Positions 16,157 to 24,000 of a stretch of DNA of 60,437 nucleotides are shown piece by piece. The position numbers were made by a program, and so were the translations under genes. Numbering within the stretch: the stretch's first letter is position 1; each line of letters opens with the position of its first letter. The DNA is from Bacteroidales bacterium UBA3696 (GTDB lineage: Bacteria; Bacteroidota; Bacteroidia; Bacteroidales; Paludibacteraceae): assembly GCA_002372135.1 (NCBI GenBank), contig DFIN01000032.1, positions 1 to 60,437 on the forward strand, written 5' to 3'. Under the pieces are notes generated by a model. It was given only the letters and a program-made list of their open reading frames with translations, was not told the origin of the DNA and made no database searches.

Positions 16157-16828
16157 ATGACAAGAGCAATTTTTTGTAAGGAATGGTGGAAGACCCGCTG
16201 GTGGGTGCTGCTCGGCGCATGTCTGTCGGCAGGCGTTACCGCGTATATTCTGCTGACGCTGCGAAGCACCATGACCGTATCGGGCGAAGTGGAAACAATA
16301 GCCTCCATGTTAGGGCGCGACACGCTGTTTATTGACCCGATGCGCTATATACCCGTAGCCTTCGGTTTGCTGTTGGGTTGCATACAATGGCTGCCGGAAA
16401 TGCAGCAAAAACGCATCAAACTAACGCTCCATCTGCCTTTGTCTTACCCGCGCTCGATAGGCACGATGTTAGGCTATGGCGTGATGGTATTAGCCGCCGT
16501 TTCGCTGTGTAATATGTGTTTGTTAGGGGGTATCGAACTGCTGTGGCTGCCGCGCGAATTGGTACGCTTCACCCTCTTGACGCTGCTTCCTTATCAGGTG
16601 GCGGGACTGATGACCTACCTGCTGACGGCTTGGGTCATATTGGAACCCACTTGGGGTATGCGCTGCGTGGCAGGATTGATGAGTTTAGCCCTTGTCAGCA
16701 TCTTTTTCCTCAATACGATGCCGCTCGTATATATGCGTTTGCTGCCATGGCTCATCGTACTGACCGCGCTATGTGCGATGCTGCCTTTGTATAGTGTCTA
16801 TCGATTCAATCTGGGGAAGGGACTATGA
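16157..16828 (+). CDS. ABC-2 type transporter membrane subunit (probable)
   Basis: The product has 223 residues with about six hydrophobic segments (for example 18-35, 64-80, 110-130, 140-165, 172-190, 193-213). The N-terminus (MTRAIFCKEWWKTRWW) is the amphipathic pre-helix usual in ABC-2 permeases. It begins two bases after the ATPase stop, so it is the natural partner of that protein in the inner membrane. Sequence alone gives no substrate. Its stop overlaps the next start by ATGA, so the three proteins are likely made in coordinated amounts. Assignment rests on topology and context, since no strong sequence motif exists for this class. Confidence 0.75.
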   Translation: MTRAIFCKEWWKTRWWVLLGACLSAGVTAYILLTLRSTMTVSGEVETIASMLGRDTLFIDPMRYIPVAFGLLLGCIQWLPEMQQKRIKLTLHLPLSYPRSIGTMLGYGVMVLAAVSLCNMCLLGGIELLWLPRELVRFTLLTLLPYQVAGLMTYLLTAWVILEPTWGMRCVAGLMSLALVSIFFLNTMPLVYMRLLPWLIVLTALCAMLPLYSVYRFNLGKGL

Positions 16829-17901
16829 AACATATTCGTATTTTGATCTGCTTGCTGGTTTTTGGGCTGCTCATTTGGTTGTTGCCGGCATTGATGGACT
16901 TATTAGTGCCTGATACACGCACCAATCCGTTCGTAGTCTATTCCACTTTGGATAGCACCTTCATCCGTTTTGATACCCACGACAAACAGGTGCATTATAT
17001 CGACTTTCGGGGCAAGGAATGGACGAAACAGGAGTGCGACTCGCTGCTGCCCGCCTTCGCTTTCCGCCAACTGCTTGCCGAGGGGAGGCTGCCGGATACG
17101 TTAGCCGGACAAGAAGTTACACCGAAGAAGTTGCAACAAAGTGCCTTTCACTTTAAGACTTCCCCGCGTCAACTCACCAAGCATTCGTCCGGACTATATA
17201 CCCTGTTGGAATCACAGTCGGGGCAGGTCGATTTGGTCTTGCCACCCGATGTGTTCCGCCTGACAGCGGACGGCATTGAGTTCATAGACTGCGCTACCAA
17301 CCAAGTCAATCGTGCCAAGTCGCTCAGTTTTACGCGCGAGTTAACCAAACACGGGTTCGTGTTTCCCGTGCAGCTGATTTGGGGCAACGGTTCCACGCGC
17401 AAGGACTACGACAATGGTTTTTTGCTGACCGACCAGCGCCATGCGCTCTACCAGATGAAGATGGTTCGCGGCGGTGCATACGTGCGCCATCTGCCTTTCT
17501 CCGACACACTGAGCGTATCTCCTACCGGCTGGAAAAAAGTGTTCACCCTTGAGCCGAAAGACATGCGTCTTATCGGATTGGGTGTAACAGGGGACAACCA
17601 ACTTTATGCCATAGAGAGCAGCGGACGGCTGAAGCATATAGACATTGATGCTTATGACCCCGAGCAGATGACCATAGCCATAGTAGGAGATTTTCTCTCG
17701 TGGACGATTACCCTTCTCACTGACAATGACTCGCGCTACTATGCCGTGCACCCCCTGACCTTTGAACGCCTTGACCGAGCCATAGTGCCCGACGACTCTC
17801 CTACGGGTTGGCAACGCCTCAAACGATATATTTTACCCCTTCGACTGCGTTTTGCTTCGTGGCATAGTATTGACGTGTTCCCCGTTCTGAATGAGGATTA
17901 A
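16825..17901 (+). CDS. DUF4857-like membrane-anchored protein
   Basis: The 358-residue protein has one N-terminal transmembrane or signal-anchor segment (about 5-27) followed by a soluble, probably periplasmic region rich in beta strands. Conserved-looking blocks include DFRGKEWTKQECDSLLPAF near residue 60 and KHGFVFPVQLIWGNGSTRKDYDNG-type text near 175-195. From memory these resemble DUF4857, a Bacteroidota family found beside ABC transporter genes; this was not checked against a profile. The ATGA overlap with the permease upstream and an 11-base overlap with the TonB receptor downstream argue for one functional unit. It could be an accessory subunit sensing or coupling transport between inner and outer membrane. 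That role is inference. Confidence 0.65.
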   Translation: MKHIRILICLLVFGLLIWLLPALMDLLVPDTRTNPFVVYSTLDSTFIRFDTHDKQVHYIDFRGKEWTKQECDSLLPAFAFRQLLAEGRLPDTLAGQEVTPKKLQQSAFHFKTSPRQLTKHSSGLYTLLESQSGQVDLVLPPDVFRLTADGIEFIDCATNQVNRAKSLSFTRELTKHGFVFPVQLIWGNGSTRKDYDNGFLLTDQRHALYQMKMVRGGAYVRHLPFSDTLSVSPTGWKKVFTLEPKDMRLIGLGVTGDNQLYAIESSGRLKHIDIDAYDPEQMTIAIVGDFLSWTITLLTDNDSRYYAVHPLTFERLDRAIVPDDSPTGWQRLKRYILPLRLRFASWHSIDVFPVLNED

Positions 17902-20416
17902 CCGGCTGCTATATGGCTTGCTATGGTTTGTATTGCCTCTGACCGCACAAAACGTAGCCGTATCGGACACGCTCAAACAGAAGTCTGACAGCACGTCATA
18001 CGCCGATAGTCTGACCTACCGTTTTACAATCCAAGAGGTGGTGGTTACCGCCCAAGAATCGACCCACAAAAGCAGTACAAGCGTCATTCAGAAGGACGCT
18101 ATGGAGCATCTGCAACCCTCCTCGTTTGCCGATATAGTCAGTATGCTGCCCGGTGCAACGACCCAAGACCCTGCACTGACCTCCGCCAAGACCATCCGCC
18201 TGCGCGAAGCCAACAACGGTACGGCAAGCAGCGACTATGCCACATCCTCCTTAGGCACTTCCTTCGTGATGGACGGTGCGCCCCTCACTACGGATGCCAA
18301 CATGCAGTACGTACAAAGCGGCAACAGCAACCAAGACAGCAAGCGGCAGACCGTGAACGCCGGCGTGGACATGCGCTCCATAGCCACCGACGACATTGAG
18401 AAGGTGGAAATCATACGCGGTATAGCCGGTGCCGAATACGGCGATGTTACCGGCGGAGTGGTACACATAGAACGAACCGCCCGACCTACCCCGTGGAAAG
18501 CACGATTCAAAGCCGACGGTTTCTCCAAACTCTTTTACGTGGGTAAAGGTGTGGGGTGGAACAACAACCAAACGGTACTGAACGCCTCGTTAGACTATCT
18601 CAATGCCAAAGCCGACCCTACCAACAGCCTTGAGAACTACCAACGCATCACCGCTTCCGCCCGCCTGCAACAACGCTGGAATCCGGGCCGCTATTTTGTC
18701 AAATGGCAAACGGCGCTGGACTATACCGGCAGCATAGACAACGAGAAGCAAGACCCCGACATACACTACAACAAGGAGGACTCCTACCTTAGTTCGTACC
18801 ACCGAGTGGCGTGGGCCAACACCCTCAACTGGCAAGACCCGGACCAAGAATGGTGGAAAACGACCCTGACCGCCGGTGTGTCCGCCTCGTTTGACCGCAT
18901 TGAGCAAACGCGCCTTGTGCAACTCACTACACCCGTTCAGCCGGCCGTGGACAACATGCAGGAAGGTAATAAGGACGTGCCACTACTGCCTGCCAAATAC
19001 ATAGCCCGCCACACGGTGGACGGCAAACCCGTAGGTGCGTACCTGCGCCCGAAAGCCGAATTTCGGTTTGATACGTGGCAACTTCATCACGAATCGGCTG
19101 CCGGCATCGAATGGAGTTACGACAAGAACTTCGGGCAAGGACAAGTATATGACCTCACTCGCCCGCTCAACTACACCTCCTACCTGCGCCCCCGCGCCTA
19201 CTACGACATACCTGCCAATAACCGCCTCGCATGGTTCGTGCAAGACAATATACACTGGGCTATGCCCCTGCATTTCTCCATAGACCTGCAAGTAGGCCTA
19301 CGAGGTACTTCGCTTTTGGGTTTGAACTCGCAATATACCATGCATGGCAAATGCTACTTGGATCCGAGGCTAAACCTTTCGCTCAATCTTCCTGCCGGGA
19401 ACGGAACGCTGCACATAGCCGGCGGTTGGGGCATACATACCAAGACCCCTACCCTGCTGCAACTCTACCCCAACCTCATCTACGAAGACCTCAAAGCACC
19501 TGACATACCCGTATCGCCTACGGATACGCAAATGAATATATACACGCATATCATCAATGCCACCAACTACACCCTCACCCCTGCCCGCAACTACAAATGG
19601 GAGGTGCGATTGGGCGGCGACTGGGGGCAACACCACCTCTCCATCACCTATTTCCAAGAACGAATGAACAGCGGCTTCCGCTCATCCACCGTGGCAGCCG
19701 CCTTTACCTACCCCATTATCTACCAATCGGCGGAGCACGAATACACCCGTCTGATCACCTATTCCATGACCACCAACGGCAGCGAGATACGCAAGCAGGG
19801 GGTTGAGTGGCAGTACCAAAGTCCCCGCATACCCGTTATCTGCACGCGCTTCACCGTCAACGGAGCGTGGCTGCGCACGCGCTACCAAAACGCCCAAGCC
19901 ATGTTCTCCACCGACCGCCTGACCGCCGTCATCGGCAATACAGCCATTCGCGACCGATACATAGGACTATACGACTGGAACGACGGCTCACTGCGTGAGA
20001 ACCTCAACACCAACCTCATCGCCGATGTCCATATCGCCAAGATAGGGCTTACAGTCAGTGCGACCTTTGAACTCAACTGGTTCACCGCTACCCAAACCCT
20101 CTTCAAAAACGGTATACCCGTTGCCTATATCGACTATCAAGACGGACAACTGCATCCCTATACCCAAGCCGACCAATCGGATCCGTGGTTGCAACACCTC
20201 ATTTTCACCTACAACCAAGACTCGTTCCGCCGCCAGCAAGTCCCCTTTGCCGGATACCTCAACCTGCGCGTACAAAAAACGATTACCCGCTACGCGCACG
20301 TAGCCCTATTCGTCAATCGGCTGTTGGACTACCTGCCTGACTACAAAGTGGACGGCATCACCATTCACCGCAACGTGTCGCCCTACTTCGGTATGGAACT
20401 GAACCTGCATATTTAA
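17891..20416 (+). CDS. TonB-dependent outer-membrane receptor
   Basis: The 841-residue protein starts with a short signal peptide (1-19, cut after TAQ). A TonB box-like VVVTA lies at 49-53. The plug domain (about 60-200) contains IVSMLPGATTQDPA, DGAPLTTDANMQ and a typical IEKVEIIRGIAGAEYGDVTGGVV segment. A long beta-barrel follows, ending in an aromatic residue-containing strand (GMELNLHI). It lacks the N-terminal carboxypeptidase-like domain of SusC proteins and has no SusD neighbour, so a glycan uptake role is less likely than uptake of a metal complex or other small substrate. It overlaps the DUF4857-like gene by 11 bases and is the last member of the ABC/DUF4857/TonB unit. Confidence 0.9.
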   Translation: MRINRLLYGLLWFVLPLTAQNVAVSDTLKQKSDSTSYADSLTYRFTIQEVVVTAQESTHKSSTSVIQKDAMEHLQPSSFADIVSMLPGATTQDPALTSAKTIRLREANNGTASSDYATSSLGTSFVMDGAPLTTDANMQYVQSGNSNQDSKRQTVNAGVDMRSIATDDIEKVEIIRGIAGAEYGDVTGGVVHIERTARPTPWKARFKADGFSKLFYVGKGVGWNNNQTVLNASLDYLNAKADPTNSLENYQRITASARLQQRWNPGRYFVKWQTALDYTGSIDNEKQDPDIHYNKEDSYLSSYHRVAWANTLNWQDPDQEWWKTTLTAGVSASFDRIEQTRLVQLTTPVQPAVDNMQEGNKDVPLLPAKYIARHTVDGKPVGAYLRPKAEFRFDTWQLHHESAAGIEWSYDKNFGQGQVYDLTRPLNYTSYLRPRAYYDIPANNRLAWFVQDNIHWAMPLHFSIDLQVGLRGTSLLGLNSQYTMHGKCYLDPRLNLSLNLPAGNGTLHIAGGWGIHTKTPTLLQLYPNLIYEDLKAPDIPVSPTDTQMNIYTHIINATNYTLTPARNYKWEVRLGGDWGQHHLSITYFQERMNSGFRSSTVAAAFTYPIIYQSAEHEYTRLITYSMTTNGSEIRKQGVEWQYQSPRIPVICTRFTVNGAWLRTRYQNAQAMFSTDRLTAVIGNTAIRDRYIGLYDWNDGSLRENLNTNLIADVHIAKIGLTVSATFELNWFTATQTLFKNGIPVAYIDYQDGQLHPYTQADQSDPWLQHLIFTYNQDSFRRQQVPFAGYLNLRVQKTITRYAHVALFVNRLLDYLPDYKVDGITIHRNVSPYFGMELNLHI

Positions 20417-20428
20417 TTCATTTTGACT

Positions 20429-20770
20429 ATGGATACACTCTCTTTATTAGCCCCCGACGAACGGGAACAACTTGAAGGCATCTGGCAACTCATTCCTGAG
20501 TCCGACCGTCAAGACCTGACCCAAGAAGATGTGCTCTTTGTGTTAGATACGATGGACGACTACCTCGAACAAGTTGGATTGCTCGTCCAAGACAATGACG
20601 GCGAAGTAACCTATTTGGATGGCGAGGTGGACGAGACCGAACAACTCAATTTCATCCTCAAAGCCGCCCGAGACAAACAGATTAACCTCCGTCCCTCCCA
20701 AGTACAAATCATCCTTGATGCCGAGTTGCAATACGGCATTGAGCAAGGTTACTACGAGGAGGAAGACTAA
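20429..20770 (+). CDS. Small acidic protein of unknown function
   Basis: The 113-residue protein is strongly acidic (many D/E, ending in YYEEED), predicted to be helical and soluble, with no signal peptide or cysteine. A TTG two codons upstream (20423) is in frame, but ATG 20429 is the more natural start. It lies 12 bases after the TonB receptor and 33 bases before cdsA, so it may be transcribed with either. The pattern ESDRQDLTQEDVLFVLDTMDDYLEQVG suggests a helical protein-protein interaction module. I do not recognise the family. The open frame, good start and lack of any overlapping alternative support a real gene. Confidence 0.7.
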   Translation: MDTLSLLAPDEREQLEGIWQLIPESDRQDLTQEDVLFVLDTMDDYLEQVGLLVQDNDGEVTYLDGEVDETEQLNFILKAARDKQINLRPSQVQIILDAELQYGIEQGYYEEED

Positions 20771-20803
20771 TCCCTATACCAACCTATTTATTCCTATACC
20801 ACT

Positions 20804-21649
20804 ATGTCCACTCTTCTTCAACGCACCCTGTCAGGGGCTGTCTATGTAGCCGTTATCGTGGTTTCCATATTGGAGCCGACAGGTATTGCTTTTCCCGTGG
20901 TAGCCGCCATTCTGACCGTGCTGGGTATACGTGAGTTCCTACACCTTACCGGCAAAGACACATGGCTGCTGGTTATGACATCTATATCGGGCATCTGCAT
21001 GCAAGCCTTTGTGGCATTAGCAGGAAAGATATCTAAGATGGAAACAATAGATGATCTCTATTTGGGGTTGCTGATGATTCCATTCGGTATATGTATTCTC
21101 ATAGCGTTTATCGTAACGATTGCCGAACTGTTTCGCAAGCAGGAGAACCCGATGAAGAACTGGGGACGCTATTGGCAAGCCGTGATGATGATTGCGTTGC
21201 CGTTTGCCTGTATGGACTTTTTGCTCGCTTTGCGTCCTTATTACCTCTTAGCCCTCTTCATATCCGTATGGGTGAACGATACAGGGGCTTATCTCATCGG
21301 CAGTGCCACCGCCCGCCTGCCCCACGGCAATCACAAAATGCTTCCCCGCGTCAGTCCTGCCAAGAGTTGGGAAGGACTGATAGGAGGTATTCTCTTTACC
21401 CTCGCCGCCGGCTATGTATTCTACCGCATAGGGTGGATTGACAATGTTAAGATTGCCCTCGTATGGGCCGTATCTGCCGGTCTGTTCGGAACATTGGGCG
21501 ACCTGTTGGAGAGCCTCATGAAACGCACCGTAGGAGTTAAAGACAGCGGACGCTTTATGCCCGGACACGGCGGCGTGCTCGACCGCTTCGACAGCATGCT
21601 GCTTGCCGCTCCATGCTCGCTGATTGTTATACTACTCTGCCAACTCTAA
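20804..21649 (+). CDS. cdsA: Phosphatidate cytidylyltransferase
   Basis: CdsA makes CDP-diacylglycerol from phosphatidic acid and CTP in the inner membrane, the branch point for bacterial phospholipids. The 281-residue protein has about eight hydrophobic segments. It carries the complete CdsA signature near the C-terminus, SLMKRTVGVKDSGRFMPGHG followed by GVLDRFD, and the upstream conserved block SPAKSWEG. Length is normal for the family. It is followed 24 bases later by an LpxL-type acyltransferase, making a small envelope-lipid cluster. In many Bacteroidales cdsA follows ftsH; here a TonB receptor and an acidic protein gene precede it instead. Confidence 0.95.
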   Translation: MSTLLQRTLSGAVYVAVIVVSILEPTGIAFPVVAAILTVLGIREFLHLTGKDTWLLVMTSISGICMQAFVALAGKISKMETIDDLYLGLLMIPFGICILIAFIVTIAELFRKQENPMKNWGRYWQAVMMIALPFACMDFLLALRPYYLLALFISVWVNDTGAYLIGSATARLPHGNHKMLPRVSPAKSWEGLIGGILFTLAAGYVFYRIGWIDNVKIALVWAVSAGLFGTLGDLLESLMKRTVGVKDSGRFMPGHGGVLDRFDSMLLAAPCSLIVILLCQL

Positions 21650-21673
21650 TAACCGACCCTATCCGATACTGCT

Positions 21674-22546
21674 GTGGAACTGCTTATCAAACTGCTATCC
21701 CGTCTGTCGCTCCCCGCACTATACAGATTGAGCGACTATGTGATTTTTCCGCTTATGTACTATGTGGTGCGTTATCGTCGTGCCATTACCCGCAAGAACC
21801 TCACCCGCTCGTTCCCTGACTATACAACGCCACAAATACAGCAGTTGGAGAAGCAGTTTTACCACCACTTTGCGGATGTTATCGTCGAAATAGCGTGGAA
21901 CTACCGCGCCTCCGAAGACGAAATAAAACAGCACATGGTCTTTGACAACATAGAAGACGTGGAGCAATGGGCGCAACAGAAACAAGGTGTCATCTTTATG
22001 TTAGGACATCTGGGGAATTGGGAATGGCTGCCTGCCGTACAACTCTATTACCACAATCCCGACCTGCACCACTACAACGTCTATCGCCAACTCAAAGACG
22101 AGACCACCAACCGCCTTATGCTATCCATGCGCGAGAAACGAAGCGGCGAGGGAAGCAGCATCGAAAAGAACTCGCTTGTCCGCAAGATGATTGCCATGCA
22201 CCATACGAAGCAACTATTCACCCTCGGACTGATTAGCGACCAAAAAGTGTCCCCCCGCAATGCCTACCACTGGACCGAGTTTCTCCACCAAGACACCAGT
22301 TTTCTCGGAGGCGGCGAAGTGCTGGCACGCAAGATGGACTGGGCTGTTACCTACATACAAATCCGCCAAATCCGACGCGGATACTACCAAGCCCATTTCG
22401 TTCCCATCTCGCTCACACCCGCAGAAACGAAAGAAGGTGAAATCACAGAAACCTTTGCGCGCATGCTGGAACAAAACATCTTAGAACAACCCGCGCTATG
22501 GCTGTGGACGCACAACCGCTGGAAATGGAAACGAGAAGACCATTAA
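21674..22546 (+). CDS. Lipid A biosynthesis acyltransferase (LpxL/HtrB family)
   Basis: The 290-residue enzyme is predicted to transfer a secondary acyl chain to the lipid A precursor at the inner membrane. The catalytic HxxxxE motif is visible as GHLGNWEW near residue 111, and an N-terminal hydrophobic segment (about 18-36) would anchor it. A GTG start at 21674 is used; no ATG gives a better N-terminus, and VELLIKLLSRLSLPALYRLS is typical of the family. It is 24 bases downstream of cdsA and 46 bases upstream of a glycosyltransferase. Which of the LpxL/LpxM-type transfers it performs cannot be told from sequence. Confidence 0.9.
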   Translation: MELLIKLLSRLSLPALYRLSDYVIFPLMYYVVRYRRAITRKNLTRSFPDYTTPQIQQLEKQFYHHFADVIVEIAWNYRASEDEIKQHMVFDNIEDVEQWAQQKQGVIFMLGHLGNWEWLPAVQLYYHNPDLHHYNVYRQLKDETTNRLMLSMREKRSGEGSSIEKNSLVRKMIAMHHTKQLFTLGLISDQKVSPRNAYHWTEFLHQDTSFLGGGEVLARKMDWAVTYIQIRQIRRGYYQAHFVPISLTPAETKEGEITETFARMLEQNILEQPALWLWTHNRWKWKREDH

Positions 22547-22586
22547 CTCATTAACGTCTTAACCTTTAACCCCTTCACCCCTTAAC
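22540..22586. repeat. Degenerate 8-bp tandem repeats (NNNTTAAC)
   Basis: Units ending in TTAAC or TTCAC recur at about 8-base spacing: CCATTAAC, TCATTAAC, GTCTTAAC, CTTTAAC (7), CCCTTCAC, CCCTTAAC. The array starts inside the last codons of the acyltransferase gene and fills most of the gap to the glycosyltransferase. Role unknown. Confidence 0.55.
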
Positions 22587-22592
22587 GACACT

Positions 22593-23603
22593 ATGCATTG
22601 CTCGGTGGTTATACTCAATTGGAACGGCGTGGATATGCTTCGCCGCTATCTGCCGTCCGTAGTTCGTCATACCCTTACCCCTGCCAACAAAGAGCAGATC
22701 GAAGTGGTGGTGGCAGACAACGGGAGCACTGACGACAGTCTGACGCTTCTCAGCGAGCAGTTCCCCGAAGTTAAGCTTATCCCCTTAGACCGCAACTACG
22801 GTTTCGCCGAGGGTTACAACCGTGCTATCTCCCTAATTGACAGCGACTACACCGTACTACTCAACTCCGATGTAGAGGTAACACCGGGTTGGCTCACTCC
22901 CCTGCTGCAATACATGGACCAGCACCCCCAAACAGCCGCCTGTCAGCCTAAGATCCTCAGTTGGCTCAGCCGCGAAGCAGGCGATCAGCCCGTTCGCTTT
23001 GAGCATGCCGGTGCCGCCGGAGGACTCATTGACCTCTTGGGCTACCCGTATTGCCGAGGCAGACGCATGAGCGAAGTGGAAACCGACCACGGACAATATG
23101 ACACCATAGCCCCTGTTTTCTGGACAAGCGGTGCCGCTATGTGCGTCCGCACCCAAGTATATAAAGACCTCGGCGGATTAGACCCTGACTTCTTTGCCCA
23201 CATGGAGGAAATAGACCTCTGCTGGCGCATGCAATGCCAAGGGTATCAACTCGTCTGCATTCCTCAGTCGGCAGTCTATCACCTTGGAGGCGGAGCATTG
23301 AACTATGGTAACCCGAGAAAAACTTACCTCAACTTCCGCAACAACTTGCTCATGCTCTATAAGAACCTGCCTGCAAGCAGGTTGTGGTGGGTACTTTCAT
23401 GCCGCTTCTTCTTAGACTACGCAGCCGCAGCAGCATTCCTTCTCAAAGGACAAACAGCCGACATGAAAGCCGTCTTTAAGGCACGATACGACTTCCTGAA
23501 AATGATTCCCGTCTTCCGAATCAAACGCCAAACCCTGCGGCAAAATGCCCGCGTTTCTTATCCTGATACAATTAGCAGAAAGTTCATTTTGCTATCCCGA
23601 TAA
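22593..23603 (+). CDS. Glycosyltransferase family 2
   Basis: This 336-residue cytoplasmic or membrane-associated GT-A enzyme starts SVVILNWNGVDMLRRYLPSV, followed by the nucleotide-binding VVADNGSTDDS block and a DxD-like NSDVEV near residue 90. It continues with a VFWTSGAAMCVR/GGLDPDFFAHMEEIDLCWR segment near 180-210, typical of rhamnosyltransferase-like (WbbL-type) members. A hydrophobic stretch near the C-terminus may contact the membrane. Donor and acceptor sugars are not predictable. It follows the acyltransferase gene, which fits a role in lipopolysaccharide or surface glycan assembly. The -33 box of the next promoter lies within its last codons. Confidence 0.9.
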   Translation: MHCSVVILNWNGVDMLRRYLPSVVRHTLTPANKEQIEVVVADNGSTDDSLTLLSEQFPEVKLIPLDRNYGFAEGYNRAISLIDSDYTVLLNSDVEVTPGWLTPLLQYMDQHPQTAACQPKILSWLSREAGDQPVRFEHAGAAGGLIDLLGYPYCRGRRMSEVETDHGQYDTIAPVFWTSGAAMCVRTQVYKDLGGLDPDFFAHMEEIDLCWRMQCQGYQLVCIPQSAVYHLGGGALNYGNPRKTYLNFRNNLLMLYKNLPASRLWWVLSCRFFLDYAAAAAFLLKGQTADMKAVFKARYDFLKMIPVFRIKRQTLRQNARVSYPDTISRKFILLSR

Positions 23604-23618
23604 AACGCTTTATCTTTG
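23587..23618 (+). promoter_or_regulatory. Predicted Bacteroidota promoter for trxA
   Basis: TTTTG (23587-23591) and TATCTTTG (23611-23618) are separated by 19 bases, an excellent match to the -33/-7 consensus. The -7 box is followed by CCGCC as in the promoter at 9667-9697. The trxA ATG is at 23649. Confidence 0.8.
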
Positions 23619-23648
23619 CCGCCGACTAATATAAAAAACGAAACAGAT

Positions 23649-23963
23649 ATGACACACGAATTAAACGATGGCAATTATGCCGCCTTTGTTCAAGAGAACA
23701 CCGTAGCAATGATAGATTGTTGGGCACCGTGGTGCGGTCCGTGCCGCATGCTTTCGCCCGTAGTGGACCAAATAGCCGACGAAATGGACGGCAAAGTAGC
23801 CGTTGGCAAAGTCAATGTGGACGACAACCAACAGATTTGCGAGCAATTTGGCATCATGTCCATTCCTACCCTGCTTATCTTTAAGAACGGCGAGCTGGCA
23901 GAACGGCTCACAGGTGCACACCCCAAAGCAACCATTCAAGACAAACTCAACGGTCTGCTTTAA
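23649..23963 (+). CDS. trxA: Thioredoxin
   Basis: This 104-residue cytoplasmic thioredoxin has the active site W-C-G-P-C with Cys29 and Cys32, the buried charged residue Asp23 before CWAPW, and the cis-proline segment MSIPTLLIF. There is no signal peptide. The frame is open upstream to 23616, but ATG 23649 gives the standard length and lies 31 bases after the promoter's -7 element. It reduces disulfides in client proteins using electrons from thioredoxin reductase, which is not in this window. The response-regulator gene starts 37 bases downstream. Confidence 0.95.
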   Translation: MTHELNDGNYAAFVQENTVAMIDCWAPWCGPCRMLSPVVDQIADEMDGKVAVGKVNVDDNQQICEQFGIMSIPTLLIFKNGELAERLTGAHPKATIQDKLNGLL

Positions 23964-24000
23964 TTCTTCCGCATTCGTAACTTCAAAAACACAATGCACT

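Noticed and set aside
17891..20416. TonB receptor considered part of a polysaccharide utilisation locus
   Set aside because: No SusD, no glycoside hydrolase and no carboxypeptidase-like N-terminal domain are nearby. The partners are an ABC transporter and a DUF4857-like protein.
23803..24000. Response regulator extended 66 codons upstream through trxA
   Set aside because: The extension is trxA read in another frame. The receiver domain starts exactly at ATG 24001.
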